A stretch of 64,000 bases of DNA from Pseudoflavonifractor sp. AF19-9AC (GTDB lineage Bacteria > Bacillota > Clostridia > Oscillospirales > Oscillospiraceae), in NCBI RefSeq assembly GCF_003478995.1, contig NZ_QUGI01000002.1:214034-278033 (forward strand), read 5' to 3'. Positions within the stretch are counted from its first letter, which is position 1, and every line of letters starts with the position of its first letter. The notes under the pieces were generated by a model. That model saw only the letters and a program-made list of their open reading frames with translations, ran no database searches and had not been told where the DNA came from. A program made the position numbers and the translations under genes. Of this stretch, positions 51,381 through 59,894 are shown piece after piece.

Positions 51381-51389
51381 ACAGACTGA

Positions 51390-51423
51390 GGGCGGGGGCC
51401 CGGGAATTCCCGGGCCCCCGCCC
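51390..51423. repeat. Perfect 34-bp palindrome
   Basis: GGGCGGGGGCCCGGGAA is followed directly by its complement TTCCCGGGCCCCCGCCC, nine bases from the DUF2461 stop. It has no loop and no T-run on the minus strand, so it is not a standard terminator. Confidence 0.9.
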
Positions 51424-51431
51424 TGTTGGTC

Positions 51432-52109
51432 TTACATCTGGTCCGGCGGAGGGTCCCCCGCCAGGGTGTCCATAAAGCAGTAGTAGGGCTCCAGAAACCG
51501 GAAGCCCTCCAGAATCTGGTCGGCCAACTCCGGGGTGAACAGCAGCCCCTCGCAGTTGTGATCGCTGGACAGCACAATCTGCCGCCGGTTATACCAGGGG
51601 AAGAGCAGCGGACCGGGGTCGCCCTTGGGGCGCTTATATTCCGCCCCCTCCAGCACAAACTCCTCCTGCCGGTTCAGGCGGCGGGCCAGCGTCTCCAGGG
51701 ACTTGGGATCCCGGTCGATGCGCGCACGGAGCTTGGCCATGGTCAGGGGCGTGGGGTCGTAGGCCCCCATGCCGTAGCTGTAATACTCCGGGGCCAGCTC
51801 AAAGTAGAAGCAGGGGGCGCCGCCCTCCGACTGGCCGGGCCGCCGGAGGGAAAACCACATATGGTCCTTATAGGGCCCGCGGCCATAGAGCCGCCGGGCA
51901 TCCCGGTAGATGCGGCTGACCTTCACCATAAGGTCCAGCTTGGGGTAGGCCTCATGCATGGCCTCCCCCACCTGGGCGGCCAGCTCCCGCAGGGGGGCGT
52001 CCACCAGGGTGAGGTATTCCTGCTTATGCTCTAAAAACCAGCTGCGCTCGTTGTTGAATCGAATCCCCCAGAGAAAGTCCACGCTGCCCTGGGAAAAGCC
52101 TTGAAACAT
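51432..52109 (-). CDS. DUF2461 family protein
   Basis: A 225-residue cytosolic protein of the DUF2461 family: FLWGIRFNNERSWFLEHKQEYLTLVDAPLRELAAQVGEAM, SRIYRDARRLYGRGPYKDHMWFSLRR, FYFELAPEYYSYGMGAYDP. The family is widespread and of unknown activity; conserved Asn, Lys/His and Tyr residues suggest a binding or catalytic cleft. AAAGAGGAA precedes the ATG. It starts 36 bases after the VanW-type gene and may be cotranscribed. Confidence 0.9.
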   Translation of the reverse strand: MFQGFSQGSVDFLWGIRFNNERSWFLEHKQEYLTLVDAPLRELAAQVGEAMHEAYPKLDLMVKVSRIYRDARRLYGRGPYKDHMWFSLRRPGQSEGGAPCFYFELAPEYYSYGMGAYDPTPLTMAKLRARIDRDPKSLETLARRLNRQEEFVLEGAEYKRPKGDPGPLLFPWYNRRQIVLSSDHNCEGLLFTPELADQILEGFRFLEPYYCFMDTLAGDPPPDQM

Positions 52110-52145
52110 GAAATGGTTCCTCTTTCTTTCGTGGGATGCAATGCC

Positions 52146-54068
52146 TCAGGCGGCCTGGCTGCCCGAGGGGTTCTGGGCGGAGGAGGAGCTGCTGGCTCCC
52201 CCCTGTCCGCCCGCTGTTCCGGTGCCGGGGTCGGTGGTGCCGGTACCCGGATCGGTGGTTCCCGTGCCGGGATCCGTGGTGCCGGTGCCAGGATCCGTCG
52301 TTCCGGTTCCGGGGTCGGTCGTTCCAGTGCCAGGATCGGTGGTTCCCGTGCCGGGATCTGTGGTGCCGGTACCGGGGTCAGTGGTTCCGGTGCCGGGATC
52401 GGTGGTCTCGCCGGGCTTGGGGGGCTTTCCGTCCACCCAGGTGGAGGGATCACCGTCGGCGGGGTTATAGAGGATGGTCTTGGGACGCATCTTGTACTTG
52501 CTGAAGCCCATGTCCTGCTTCTCCAGCAGGTTGCCGTCCTTGTCGTACACATAGCGGTAGGTCTGGGAGGACCAGCCAGTGTAGGGGTTCTGCTTGGAGT
52601 CCACCTTGGTGGTACCCTGAGGGATGGAGGAATCTGCCTTGTACTGGGTAGTGGGGTCCACCCGGTCAAAGACGCTGCTCTTGGGCACGGCGTAGATGCC
52701 CTCATCGTTGGTGCCGTAAATCTGCACGGTGAGGTAGCGGGCGCCGTTCTTATCGTAGCTCTTGGTGACGATCTTCACCGGATAATCGGTGCTGTTTTTG
52801 AAGCGGAAGTCGGCCGCACCGTAATAGACGGTGGCGTCCATGCCCTGGGTGACGTAGCCGGTGTTGTAGGTATGGGCGTGGCGCTCCACCACCTCCAGAT
52901 TGGTGTGGAGGACGGCGTAGTAGATGGTGGAGGAGGTCTGGCAGATGCCGCCGCCCACCTCGTCCACCGAGTCGCCGCCGGAGTACACCGGGGCGGCCAG
53001 ATAGCCCTTGTCCGCGGAGCGGCTGCCGGTGGTGTTGTTGTAGGAGAACTCCTCCCCCGGCATGAGCACCACGCCGTTACAGGCGGAGGCGGACAGCTTC
53101 ACATTGTGCTTGCGGTTGGCCGAGCCGGACACCTTGGTGGTGCCCTCTCCCAGCAGGTCCCGGAACAGCTTGGCCTCCAGGCTCTCCTTGGTCTCCTTGG
53201 GCTGGGTGATGGTCAGGGGGATTCGCACGGTCTCCCCCTCGGCGGCCTGGGCAAAGGCGGTCTTGGCCGCCGCCACGTCAAAGTCCACGCCCACCACGGC
53301 CTCGCTCACCTCCAGGGTGTCCGGGTCCACCTGAGCATCCTGGGCCTCGGTGTGCAGCTCGGCGTACATGGCGTCAAAATCGGGGTCCTGGGGAGCCGTC
53401 TCGTGGGCGGGCAGCTCCACGGCCTGGGGCTGCTGGGCGTTCTCCGCCCCCATGGTGGCGGCCACCGCCTCCCCCAGGGCAGTCAAAACAGTCTCCTGCG
53501 CAGCCTGGCGGTCGATGGTGACGCCGGTGACTCCCTTGGTGAGCACCAGCTCTTCCCCCTCTACGGCGTAGCTGGCGTCCACCAGAGCGCCGCCCACCTG
53601 CTGGTCGGCCTCGTCCATGAGGGCTTCAAACTGCTGCTGACCGCTCTGGCTCAGGGCAAACTCGGGGGCCAGATCGCACCCCATCCCCATCAGGCGGCCC
53701 AGATAGGCTCCGCCCTGGAGCAGGAAGTTCTCCCGGCCCGACTCCCAGGCGCTCTGGGCCCAGGCGTCCGCGTCCAGCTCCACCACGCCGCCATCCAGGG
53801 TGCCCTCCCAATGGCCATAGGCCAGAGGCAGGGACACCGACCGGGCGGCATGCTCCAGCTCCTGGGACAAAGTCTGGGCGGCTGCGTCCACGGTCTGTCC
53901 CGACACATCCACCCCGGCCACCGAGGTGTGGGGGAAAATGGTCCGGGACTGGCCTGCCCAGGCACACAGGCCCAGATAGGCGGCCGCCAGCACCCCCACC
54001 ACAACGCCGGCAATGATCAGGCCCTTCTTGGGCTTCCCCGGCTTTTGTTCCACACGTTGTCCTTCCAT
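52146..54068 (-). CDS. VanW-family surface protein with repeat tail
   Basis: A 640-residue exported protein. After a short cytosolic Lys-rich tail, a membrane anchor (GLIIAGVVVGVLAAAYLGLCAWA) leads to peptidoglycan-binding PG_binding_4-like modules (about 50-330), a VanW domain (about 360-500; LSASACNGVVLMPGEEFSYNNTTGSRS, VYSGGDSVDEVGGGICQTSSTIYYAVLH, RHAHTYNTGYVTQGMDATVYYG) and a G5-like end, then a tail of nine seven-residue TTDPGTG units. VanW proteins are found near glycopeptide-resistance or cell-wall genes, with unknown activity. ATG 54068 (GGAGGGAAG upstream) is preferred over the longer frame to 54179. Confidence 0.9.
   Translation of the reverse strand: MEGQRVEQKPGKPKKGLIIAGVVVGVLAAAYLGLCAWAGQSRTIFPHTSVAGVDVSGQTVDAAAQTLSQELEHAARSVSLPLAYGHWEGTLDGGVVELDADAWAQSAWESGRENFLLQGGAYLGRLMGMGCDLAPEFALSQSGQQQFEALMDEADQQVGGALVDASYAVEGEELVLTKGVTGVTIDRQAAQETVLTALGEAVAATMGAENAQQPQAVELPAHETAPQDPDFDAMYAELHTEAQDAQVDPDTLEVSEAVVGVDFDVAAAKTAFAQAAEGETVRIPLTITQPKETKESLEAKLFRDLLGEGTTKVSGSANRKHNVKLSASACNGVVLMPGEEFSYNNTTGSRSADKGYLAAPVYSGGDSVDEVGGGICQTSSTIYYAVLHTNLEVVERHAHTYNTGYVTQGMDATVYYGAADFRFKNSTDYPVKIVTKSYDKNGARYLTVQIYGTNDEGIYAVPKSSVFDRVDPTTQYKADSSIPQGTTKVDSKQNPYTGWSSQTYRYVYDKDGNLLEKQDMGFSKYKMRPKTILYNPADGDPSTWVDGKPPKPGETTDPGTGTTDPGTGTTDPGTGTTDPGTGTTDPGTGTTDPGTGTTDPGTGTTDPGTGTTDPGTGTAGGQGGASSSSSAQNPSGSQAA
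52219..52407 (-). repeat. Nine 21-bp repeats encoding TTDPGTG
   Basis: Nine exact-length 21-base units in the VanW gene. All encode the same seven residues, yet neighbouring units differ at third-codon positions, so the peptide is conserved while the DNA is diversified. Confidence 0.9.
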
Positions 54069-54404
54069 ATGCTTCCCTCCACGCTCCGCCCGAGGGCAAA
54101 GCGCTTTATAATCTGAATCCTTTGGCGGCAAAAGGCCGCGTTTAGCAACATTATAGCACCAGATTCCCGGTGATAGCAATTACAGAACAGTTACAATGCC
54201 CTCTCTCCCCAGAGCCGCGACAAAAAATACCGCCCTCAGACCATTTACATTTTCCACACGCCGCGGTATGATAATACAAGCGAGAGGGACGGTAGTTTCT
54301 TCATGGAATTTTAAGGAGAAATCAATCTCCCTTTGAGCGGAATCTGTTATTCTTATGAACAAACAGAGGGGAAAAGACTATCCAAGTTGCGCGGAGGGAG
54401 ATTC

Positions 54405-55592
54405 ATGTCGGACTATCAGGACCGTGGAGGACGGAACGGCAGTTTACTTTACTGGATCGTTGCAGCCATGCTGCTGCTGACCGGAGTCGCCGCCCCCATC
54501 GGCTTTTTGATGATTGTGTTCAAGCTGCTGGGGGGCACCAGACGGGCGCCCCGGCGGGGCAGCCAGCAGGGCCGCCATCCCTATTACACTCAGCAGGCGG
54601 GACAGACCCCGGTGGGGGCCCGCACCTCTGCTCCCTACGCCTCTCAGGAGGCCGAGGGCAGCACGGCCAAGTCCACACGGGGCCGGAAGTCGGCCGCCCA
54701 GGACCAGATTGCCCTGCTCACCGGCCAGGCCAAGAAGCTGACCATCATCGGCGGCATTGTGGCCGCCCTCTTCGGCTTTGCCTCCATCATGGCAGTCAGC
54801 AGCAGCCTGTGGATTCTGCCCGATGTGACCTGGTTCCTGGAGGAGACACTGCCTGTGCTGTGCTTCTTCTTCGGCGGCCTGGGCTGTCTGTGGGCGGGCG
54901 TGCACAAGCGGAAGCAGGCCAGCCGGTACCGCAGCTATGTGGCCATGATCGGCAGCAACAAGTCCGTGTCCATCGCCTCCCTGGCCTCGGCCACCGGCCG
55001 CTCCGTGAACCGGGTGCGGGATGACCTGGAGGATATGCTGGACGACGGCATGTTCCCCCGCGCCTTCCTGGACTATGGAGGCGGCATGCTGGTTCTCTCC
55101 GGCGGCGGAATCAGCTCCAAGCCGGAGGAGCCCGCCCAGCCCAAAAAGCCTGCCAAGGAGGAATCCCGCCAGGAGCAGGACGCCATTCTGCTGGAGATCA
55201 AAGCGGTGAACGACGCGGTGGACAACGAAAAGCTCTCCGCCCAGATTGACCGCATCGGGGTCATCACCGCCAAGATTCTGGAGTATCAGCGGCAGCACCC
55301 GGAAAAATCTCCCCAGCTTCACAGCTTCCTGAGCTACTACCTGCCCACCACCCTGAAGATTCTCCGGGCGTACAGCCAGCTGGAGGACCAGGAGGTGTCC
55401 GGCGAGAACATTACCTCTGCCATGGAGCGCATTGAGGGCATGATGGATAAGGTGGTGGAGGGCTTTGAGAAGCAGCTGGACCAGCTCTTCCAGGGCGACG
55501 CCATGGACATCACCACCGACGTGGAGGTGCTGGAGCGGATGCTGGCCAAGGACGGCCTGTCCGACCAGGACGGCATGTCTCTGAAGCTCTGA
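54405..55592 (+). CDS. XpaC-like (5-bromo-4-chloroindolyl phosphate hydrolysis) membrane protein
   Basis: A 395-residue membrane protein: an N-terminal anchor (LLYWIVAAMLLLTGVAAPIGFLMIVF), a basic spacer, two further membrane segments (about 115-135 and 150-168), then a cytosolic helical region with a winged-helix-like piece (GSNKSVSIASLASATGRSVNRVRDDLEDMLDDGMFPRAFLD) and the XpaC-like coiled domain (DRIGVITAKILEYQRQHPEKSPQLHSFLSYYLPTTLKILRAYSQLEDQ). The name comes from an old phenotype; biochemical role is unknown. A TelA partner, often adjacent, is not here. ATG 54405 with GGAGGGAG. Confidence 0.85.
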   Translation: MSDYQDRGGRNGSLLYWIVAAMLLLTGVAAPIGFLMIVFKLLGGTRRAPRRGSQQGRHPYYTQQAGQTPVGARTSAPYASQEAEGSTAKSTRGRKSAAQDQIALLTGQAKKLTIIGGIVAALFGFASIMAVSSSLWILPDVTWFLEETLPVLCFFFGGLGCLWAGVHKRKQASRYRSYVAMIGSNKSVSIASLASATGRSVNRVRDDLEDMLDDGMFPRAFLDYGGGMLVLSGGGISSKPEEPAQPKKPAKEESRQEQDAILLEIKAVNDAVDNEKLSAQIDRIGVITAKILEYQRQHPEKSPQLHSFLSYYLPTTLKILRAYSQLEDQEVSGENITSAMERIEGMMDKVVEGFEKQLDQLFQGDAMDITTDVEVLERMLAKDGLSDQDGMSLKL

Positions 55593-55607
55593 TTCCTGTA
55601 AATAAGT

Positions 55608-55639
55608 ACGCCGCCGGGCTCAAAGCCCGGCGGCGTTTT
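55608..55639 (+). terminator. Intrinsic terminator
   Basis: ACGCCGCCGGGCT and AGCCCGGCGGCGT with a CAA-type loop, then TTTT. Confidence 0.92.
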
Positions 55640-55646
55640 TCTGTCC

Positions 55647-56129
55647 TTATTTCGTTACGCGATGATAGGTGACATAGCAGTAGCGGACGCCGTCCTGCTC
55701 CATGACCTCCGAGGGCTCCTCCGCCTGCCAGGCCGGGTCCTCGTCCAGGTTAGGAAACCAGCAGTCGGCGGGAAACTCCTTCTGAATTTTGGTCACGTAG
55801 GCCGTGTCGCACTGGCCGATGAGGGCGTTGTAGACTGACGCGCCGCCGATGACAAAGGCGTCCTCCGGCGCCTGTGCCAGCAGCTCCTCCATGGTGTGGT
55901 ACACCTCGCCCCCCTCGGGGGCAAAGTCCGGGTTGCGGGACAAAATCAGGTTCCGCCGCCCCTTCAGGGGCCGTCCGCCCGGGAAGGTGGCCATGGTCTT
56001 CCGCCCCAGAATCAGGGGGTGGCCCATGGTCAGGGCCTTGAAGCGCTTCAAATCCTCCCTAAGGTAGATGAGCTGGTCGCCATCCTTTCCGATGCCCCAG
56101 TTCTCATCCACCGCTACAATGACATTCAT
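55647..56129 (-). CDS. folA: Dihydrofolate reductase
   Basis: A 160-residue enzyme reducing dihydrofolate to tetrahydrofolate with NADPH. Family motifs: MNVIVAVDENWGIGKDGDQLIYLREDLKRFKALTMGHPLILGRKTMATFPGGRPLKGRRNLILSR, with Asp/Glu of the folate pocket in the REDLKRFK helix and GGASVYNAL for NADPH. The usual Trp-Asn after Gly-Ile-Gly (LPW) is replaced by LIYL, a variant. ATG 56129 with GAGAGG; it begins 25 bases after thyA, which produces its substrate. Confidence 0.93.
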   Translation of the reverse strand: MNVIVAVDENWGIGKDGDQLIYLREDLKRFKALTMGHPLILGRKTMATFPGGRPLKGRRNLILSRNPDFAPEGGEVYHTMEELLAQAPEDAFVIGGASVYNALIGQCDTAYVTKIQKEFPADCWFPNLDEDPAWQAEEPSEVMEQDGVRYCYVTYHRVTK

Positions 56130-56154
56130 AGCTGTGCCTCTCTTCACTCTGTTC

Positions 56155-56985
56155 TCACACCGCAACGGGGATCTTTTCCCCGATGGGGTGGGCCTGGTAG
56201 CCCTCCAGAGAGACGCTGTCCTTGGTGAAGGCATAGAAGTCGGTCACCGTGGGGTCCAGGGTGAATTTGGGGGCGGGGTAGGGCTCCCGCTCCAGCATCT
56301 GCTCCACCACGGGCACATGGCGGTCGTAGATGTGGCAGTCGGCGATGACATGGACCAGCTCCCCGGCCTCCAGGCCGGACACCTGGGCGATCATGTGCAG
56401 CAGCACGGCGTACTGCATTACGTTCCAGCCGTTGGCGGTGAGCATGTCCTGGGAGCGCTGGTTCAGAATGCCGTTGAGGGTGTTGCCGCTGACGTTGAAG
56501 GTCATGGAATATGCACAGGGGTAGAGGGCCATTTCGCTCAGGTCGTGGTGGTTATAGAGGCTGGTCAGGATGCGCCGGGAGCCGGGGTCGTGCTTCAGGT
56601 CCCAGAGCACCTTGTCCACCTGGTCCATGTCCCCCTGGGGATAGTGGTGCTTCACCCCCAGCTGGTAGCCGTAGGCCTTGCCGATGGAGCCGTTCTCATC
56701 CGCCCAGGCGTCCCAAACGTGGCTGCTCAGGTCATGGACGTTGTTGGACTTCTTCTGCCAGATCCACAGAAGCTCGTCCACCGCCGACTTGAGGTATTGC
56801 TTGCGCACGGTGAGGATGGGGAACTCCTCCTTCAGATTATAGCGGTTGACCACACCGAAGAGCTTGATGGTGTGGGCGGGGGAGCCGTCCTCCCACCGGG
56901 GCCGGACCGGGCGGTCGGTGTCCCAGACACCCTTAGACAGAATATCCTTACAGTTCTGAATAAACACCTGATCGGCGTAACTCAT
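56155..56985 (-). CDS. thyA: Thymidylate synthase
   Basis: A 276-residue enzyme making dTMP from dUMP with methylene-tetrahydrofolate. The catalytic Cys is in LYPCAYSMTFNV, the dUMP phosphate Arg in RILTSLYNHHDL and QRSQDM, and LHMIAQVSGLEAGELVHVIADCHIYDRHV covers the Asn/Tyr region. Compared with E. coli the active-site PCH is PCA. It heads the thyA-folA unit, coupling dTMP synthesis to dihydrofolate recycling. AGGAGGATTTAG stands before the ATG. Confidence 0.93.
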   Translation of the reverse strand: MSYADQVFIQNCKDILSKGVWDTDRPVRPRWEDGSPAHTIKLFGVVNRYNLKEEFPILTVRKQYLKSAVDELLWIWQKKSNNVHDLSSHVWDAWADENGSIGKAYGYQLGVKHHYPQGDMDQVDKVLWDLKHDPGSRRILTSLYNHHDLSEMALYPCAYSMTFNVSGNTLNGILNQRSQDMLTANGWNVMQYAVLLHMIAQVSGLEAGELVHVIADCHIYDRHVPVVEQMLEREPYPAPKFTLDPTVTDFYAFTKDSVSLEGYQAHPIGEKIPVAV

Positions 56986-57075
56986 GGCTAAATCCTCCTG
57001 TAATTTGCTGCTTTGCGTCCTTTTATTGTACCACAGGCTGTCCCCCTTGGAAAAGAGGTTTTTTGCCTTTCTGTG

Positions 57076-57105
57076 TTGAAATGTTCCCGCCGGACATGGT
57101 ACACT
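57076..57105 (+). promoter_or_regulatory. Promoter of the HD hydrolase gene
   Basis: TTGAAA and TACACT, 18-base spacer, about 70 bases before the start. Confidence 0.5.
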
Positions 57106-57176
57106 GGTTCCAATGAAAAAGGACGGGACGGACAGGCGGTTTTTCCGCTCCGGACCGGTCTGTATGGAGGTACATT

Positions 57177-57764
57177 ATGTCCTGCAAAGAGGAATTTATT
57201 GAGATTTTCAAAGAGAACATCACCCGGGAGGGCGCGGACAAGCTGCTGGACTACCTGGAGCACAAGAGCGACTTCTTCACCGCCCCCGCCTCCGCCCGGT
57301 ACCACGGGGCCTACGAGGGCGGGCTGTGTGAGCACAGCCTCAACGTGTACCACTGTCTGGTGGACTACCTCCAGCGGGAGCGGGTGCAGGAGCTGTACGG
57401 CCTGGAGTACAGCCCCGAGTCTATCGCCATTGTCTCCCTTCTCCACGACCTGTGCAAAATCGGCTGCTACAAGAAGGGCTTCCGCAACGTGAAGAACGAC
57501 GCCACCGGCCAGTGGGAGAAGGTACCCACCTACTCCTTCGATGACCCCCTGCCCTACGGACACGGGGAGAAGAGCGTCTACATCACCAACGGCTTCATCC
57601 GCCTCACCCGGGAAGAGGCCATGGCCATCCGCTGGCACATGGGCTTCTCCGGCCCGGAGGACAACCGCACCGTGGGCCAGGCTTTTCAGAAGTACCCCCT
57701 GGCCTTCGCCCTGGCCACCGCCGACATGGAGGCCTCCTACTTCCTGGAGGGGGAGGAGAACTGA
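57177..57764 (+). CDS. HD-domain hydrolase
   Basis: A 195-residue protein with an HD phosphohydrolase fold: His in YEGGLCEHSLNVYHC, HD in SLLHDLCKIG, a further His in RWHMGF and Asp in ATADMEASY. HD proteins of this short form hydrolyse phosphate esters of nucleotides or nucleic-acid ends (YfbR/3'-5' exonuclease-like accessory proteins). The substrate is unknown. ATG follows TGGAGGT; strong terminator downstream. Confidence 0.87.
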   Translation: MSCKEEFIEIFKENITREGADKLLDYLEHKSDFFTAPASARYHGAYEGGLCEHSLNVYHCLVDYLQRERVQELYGLEYSPESIAIVSLLHDLCKIGCYKKGFRNVKNDATGQWEKVPTYSFDDPLPYGHGEKSVYITNGFIRLTREEAMAIRWHMGFSGPEDNRTVGQAFQKYPLAFALATADMEASYFLEGEEN

Positions 57765-57787
57765 CCTCCGCCCCACTGAACGCAACA

Positions 57788-57832
57788 CGCCGCGGCACCG
57801 GAATCCTTCCGGCGCCGCGGCGCGTTTTGTTT
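57788..57832 (+). terminator. Intrinsic terminator
   Basis: CGCCGCGGC-CCGGAA and TTCCGG-GCCGCGGCG, then GTTTTGTTTTT. Confidence 0.88.
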
Positions 57833-57839
57833 TTCCGGC

Positions 57840-58931
57840 TCACCGGGCCTCCCGGCGGGCGGCCATCAGCTCGGTGAGGGTGTCCAGCCGGGTCTCAAAC
57901 TGGGCGGGGGAGAAGGCTCCCGGGTCCCCCTGGTCGCCGTCAAAGCTGACCACGGGGAGCTCCAGCTCGTCCCGCAGCCGCCGCTCCACCTCCTGGAGGT
58001 CGCCGCACCAGGGGCGGCAGGACCGGTTATAGTGGACGAGCACGCCGTCCACCCCATAGCGCCAGCACAGCTTTGCCCGCATGGCCACCCCCTCCTCCAG
58101 GGACACGCCGTTGATGGTCTCGCAGTAGGCCCGGGCCAGGCTCTCCAGATCCTGGCAGCAAAAGCCCAGGGAATGGCTGATGGGGTCGGCCACCACCCGG
58201 ATGTGCCGCTTGTCCAGCAGCTCCACCACCTGGCCCAGCACCGGCCAACAGGGGGTGCCCTCCCAGTAGATGCGGTATTCCTCTCCCTCCGGCCTGCGGG
58301 CGGCCAGCTCCCGGGCCAGCTCCAGCAGCCGCTCCTCCATCTCCGGACGGCATCGGCCGGTGACCATCAGGGGCATGTAATCAAAGATCTCCATGCTCCG
58401 CAGGGGAGAGGGGCGTGCCATGGCACAGTCCAGCACCCGCTGCCAGGCCCGGGCGGACCGCTCCTCCCAAAGGCAGGCCTCCTGAAACTTCTGGGGGTCC
58501 CACTGCTGTCCCGTCAGCTCCTCCAGCTGGCGGATGGCCGCTTTTAGCTGCCCCAGCAGATAGTTTACCTGCCCTTGGGAGACCTGGCTCTGGCGGTAGG
58601 GGAAATTCAGCAGCACCAGGGGGACCTGCAGCGTCCGGGCCATGGCCTCATACCACTGCACCATGCCAGAGCAGATGTTGTCGCAGCACAGCAGCACATC
58701 GGGCTTTGGCAGTCCCCCGTCCCAGGCCAGGGCCATGCCCATGCGCACATAGGAACAGAGGTCGGCGCAGTAGCCCAGCCCCTCGGCCCGGCGGCAGAGC
58801 CGACCGCTCTCTCCCTTCCCGGCGGCGGCCGCCGCCGCACTCTCCGGGCAGATGACCTCCATACCCAAGGCCGCGGGGATCTCCAGGGGGAATTTGGTGG
58901 ACATCCAGGCCACCGGCTTACGGGCGTTCAT
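57840..58931 (-). CDS. 2-hydroxyacyl-CoA dehydratase-like (HgdB family) protein
   Basis: A 363-residue protein of the HGD-D family, whose members bind a [4Fe-4S] cluster and, activated by an ATP-dependent HgdC protein, remove water from 2-hydroxyacyl-CoAs or reduce aromatic CoAs. Cysteines are placed as cluster ligands (GLGYCADLCSYVR, LLCCDNICSG, ...). A paired second subunit and the activator are not adjacent, so this may be an orphan or a BcrC/FldB-type partner encoded elsewhere. It starts seven bases after thiW and is under the same TPP riboswitch, an unexpected pairing. Confidence 0.82.
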   Translation of the reverse strand: MNARKPVAWMSTKFPLEIPAALGMEVICPESAAAAAAGKGESGRLCRRAEGLGYCADLCSYVRMGMALAWDGGLPKPDVLLCCDNICSGMVQWYEAMARTLQVPLVLLNFPYRQSQVSQGQVNYLLGQLKAAIRQLEELTGQQWDPQKFQEACLWEERSARAWQRVLDCAMARPSPLRSMEIFDYMPLMVTGRCRPEMEERLLELARELAARRPEGEEYRIYWEGTPCWPVLGQVVELLDKRHIRVVADPISHSLGFCCQDLESLARAYCETINGVSLEEGVAMRAKLCWRYGVDGVLVHYNRSCRPWCGDLQEVERRLRDELELPVVSFDGDQGDPGAFSPAQFETRLDTLTELMAARREAR

Positions 58932-58938
58932 GGCCGTC

Positions 58939-59466
58939 TCAGCTCCGCTGGACGGCCCGGCTCATGGCGGACATGGCGCCGTTCTTCTTCAGAATATACA
59001 CCAGCACCCAGGCGATGATCGACCCGGTGACCGCCACGGTCATGAAGGGGATGAAATAGGTGAAGAGGCCGCAGGCCTTGCCCAGGAAATACCGGGCAAT
59101 GGGGAAGGCCAGGATGGAGGCCACCACGCCGGTGCCGATCATCTCGCCCAGGCAGGCCGCCCACACCCGATGGAACCGCTGGTACAGAAGGCCCGCCAGC
59201 AGAGCGCCGCACATGCTGCCGGGGAAGGCCATAATGGTGCCGGTGCCCAGCAGGTTGCGGATGAGGCTGACGCAGAAGGCCATAGCCAGGGAGTACCAGG
59301 GCCCCAGGAAGACACCGGCCACCACGTTGACCACGCTCTGGGTGGGGCAGCAGCGGGTGAAGCCCACGGGGATGGACAGAGTACCTCCCACCACGCCCAC
59401 GGCGGTGAGAATGCCCGCCAGCGCCACGGACATGGCCAGGCGGTTCTCCTTCGTGTAATTGGACAT
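58939..59466 (-). CDS. thiW: ECF substrate-specific component ThiW
   Basis: A 175-residue membrane protein with 5-6 membrane segments, the S component that binds a thiazole precursor of thiamin for an ECF transporter whose ATPases and T subunit are encoded elsewhere. It has LAGILTAVGVVGGTLSIPVGFTRCCPTQSVVNVVAGVFLGPWYSLAMAFCVSLIRNLLGTGTIMAFPGSMCGALLAGLLY, close to ThiW. A TPP riboswitch upstream confirms the thiamin link. RBS GAGAGGTG. Cotranscribed with the HgdB-like gene. Confidence 0.92.
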   Translation of the reverse strand: MSNYTKENRLAMSVALAGILTAVGVVGGTLSIPVGFTRCCPTQSVVNVVAGVFLGPWYSLAMAFCVSLIRNLLGTGTIMAFPGSMCGALLAGLLYQRFHRVWAACLGEMIGTGVVASILAFPIARYFLGKACGLFTYFIPFMTVAVTGSIIAWVLVYILKKNGAMSAMSRAVQRS

Positions 59467-59752
59467 AAAAAAACACCTCTCTTGTAAAGTTCATGGGGGA
59501 ATACCGCAAAACAGAGCAGCGACATCCCTCCGGCGGCATAACGCCGCATACAGGGTCCCCGGGCCGGACACACACCGCCCCGCGGGGTTCGGTCGAGGCT
59601 TACTGGCCTCCTCTCACGCCGGAACACGGCTTCCCATCGCTGCAGTTCTGGCCCGGGCACAGGGCGCTCCCCCTCTGCCCGCTCCCGGCTCTGAGCCGGG
59701 GCGCCGCGGTATTCTCCTCCCACGTCCTTTCCAAAAGAAGTGTAAGTGGACA

Positions 59753-59787
59753 AACAAAAACGGGACGGCCCAATCTGGGCCGCCCCG
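59753..59787 (-). terminator. TPP riboswitch terminator
   Basis: CGGGGCGGCCC and GGGCCGTCCCG on the minus strand with a five-base loop, then TTTTTGTTTG. Confidence 0.88.
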
Positions 59788-59811
59788 CAATGCAATCATA
59801 CGATCCCTATG

Positions 59812-59894
59812 ACTTCCTACGGTGGCATTACCCACATCAGGTTAGAGGGTCGAGGCGCCAAGCCTCCTCTCAGCCCGCTGCCGCGAGCTCCCCT
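59812..59894 (-). promoter_or_regulatory. TPP riboswitch (THI element)
   Basis: On the minus strand the conserved bases read GGGGAGCTCGCGG, GGGCTGAGAGGAGGC, GCCTCGACCCT, AACCTGATGTGGGTAATGCC and ACCGTAGGAA. The terminator follows 25 bases on, so thiamin pyrophosphate should stop transcription into thiW. Confidence 0.95.

Larger units (their letters stand above)
50521..51431. other. Gene-poor, lower-GC stretch
   Basis: About 910 bases without a convincing gene. It holds a long stem GAAATAACCCTTG/CAAGGGTTATTTC (50556-50608), a block of degenerate 20-21-base repeats on the minus strand (50830-51035) behind a good minus-strand promoter, a terminator (51169-51211), a family 2 repeat and a 34-bp palindrome. 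The middle part is visibly less GC-rich than its surroundings. Confidence 0.6.

Noticed and set aside
52219-52407. CRISPR-like array
   Set aside because: Units are 21 bases with no spacers and lie inside an open frame; they encode a peptide repeat.
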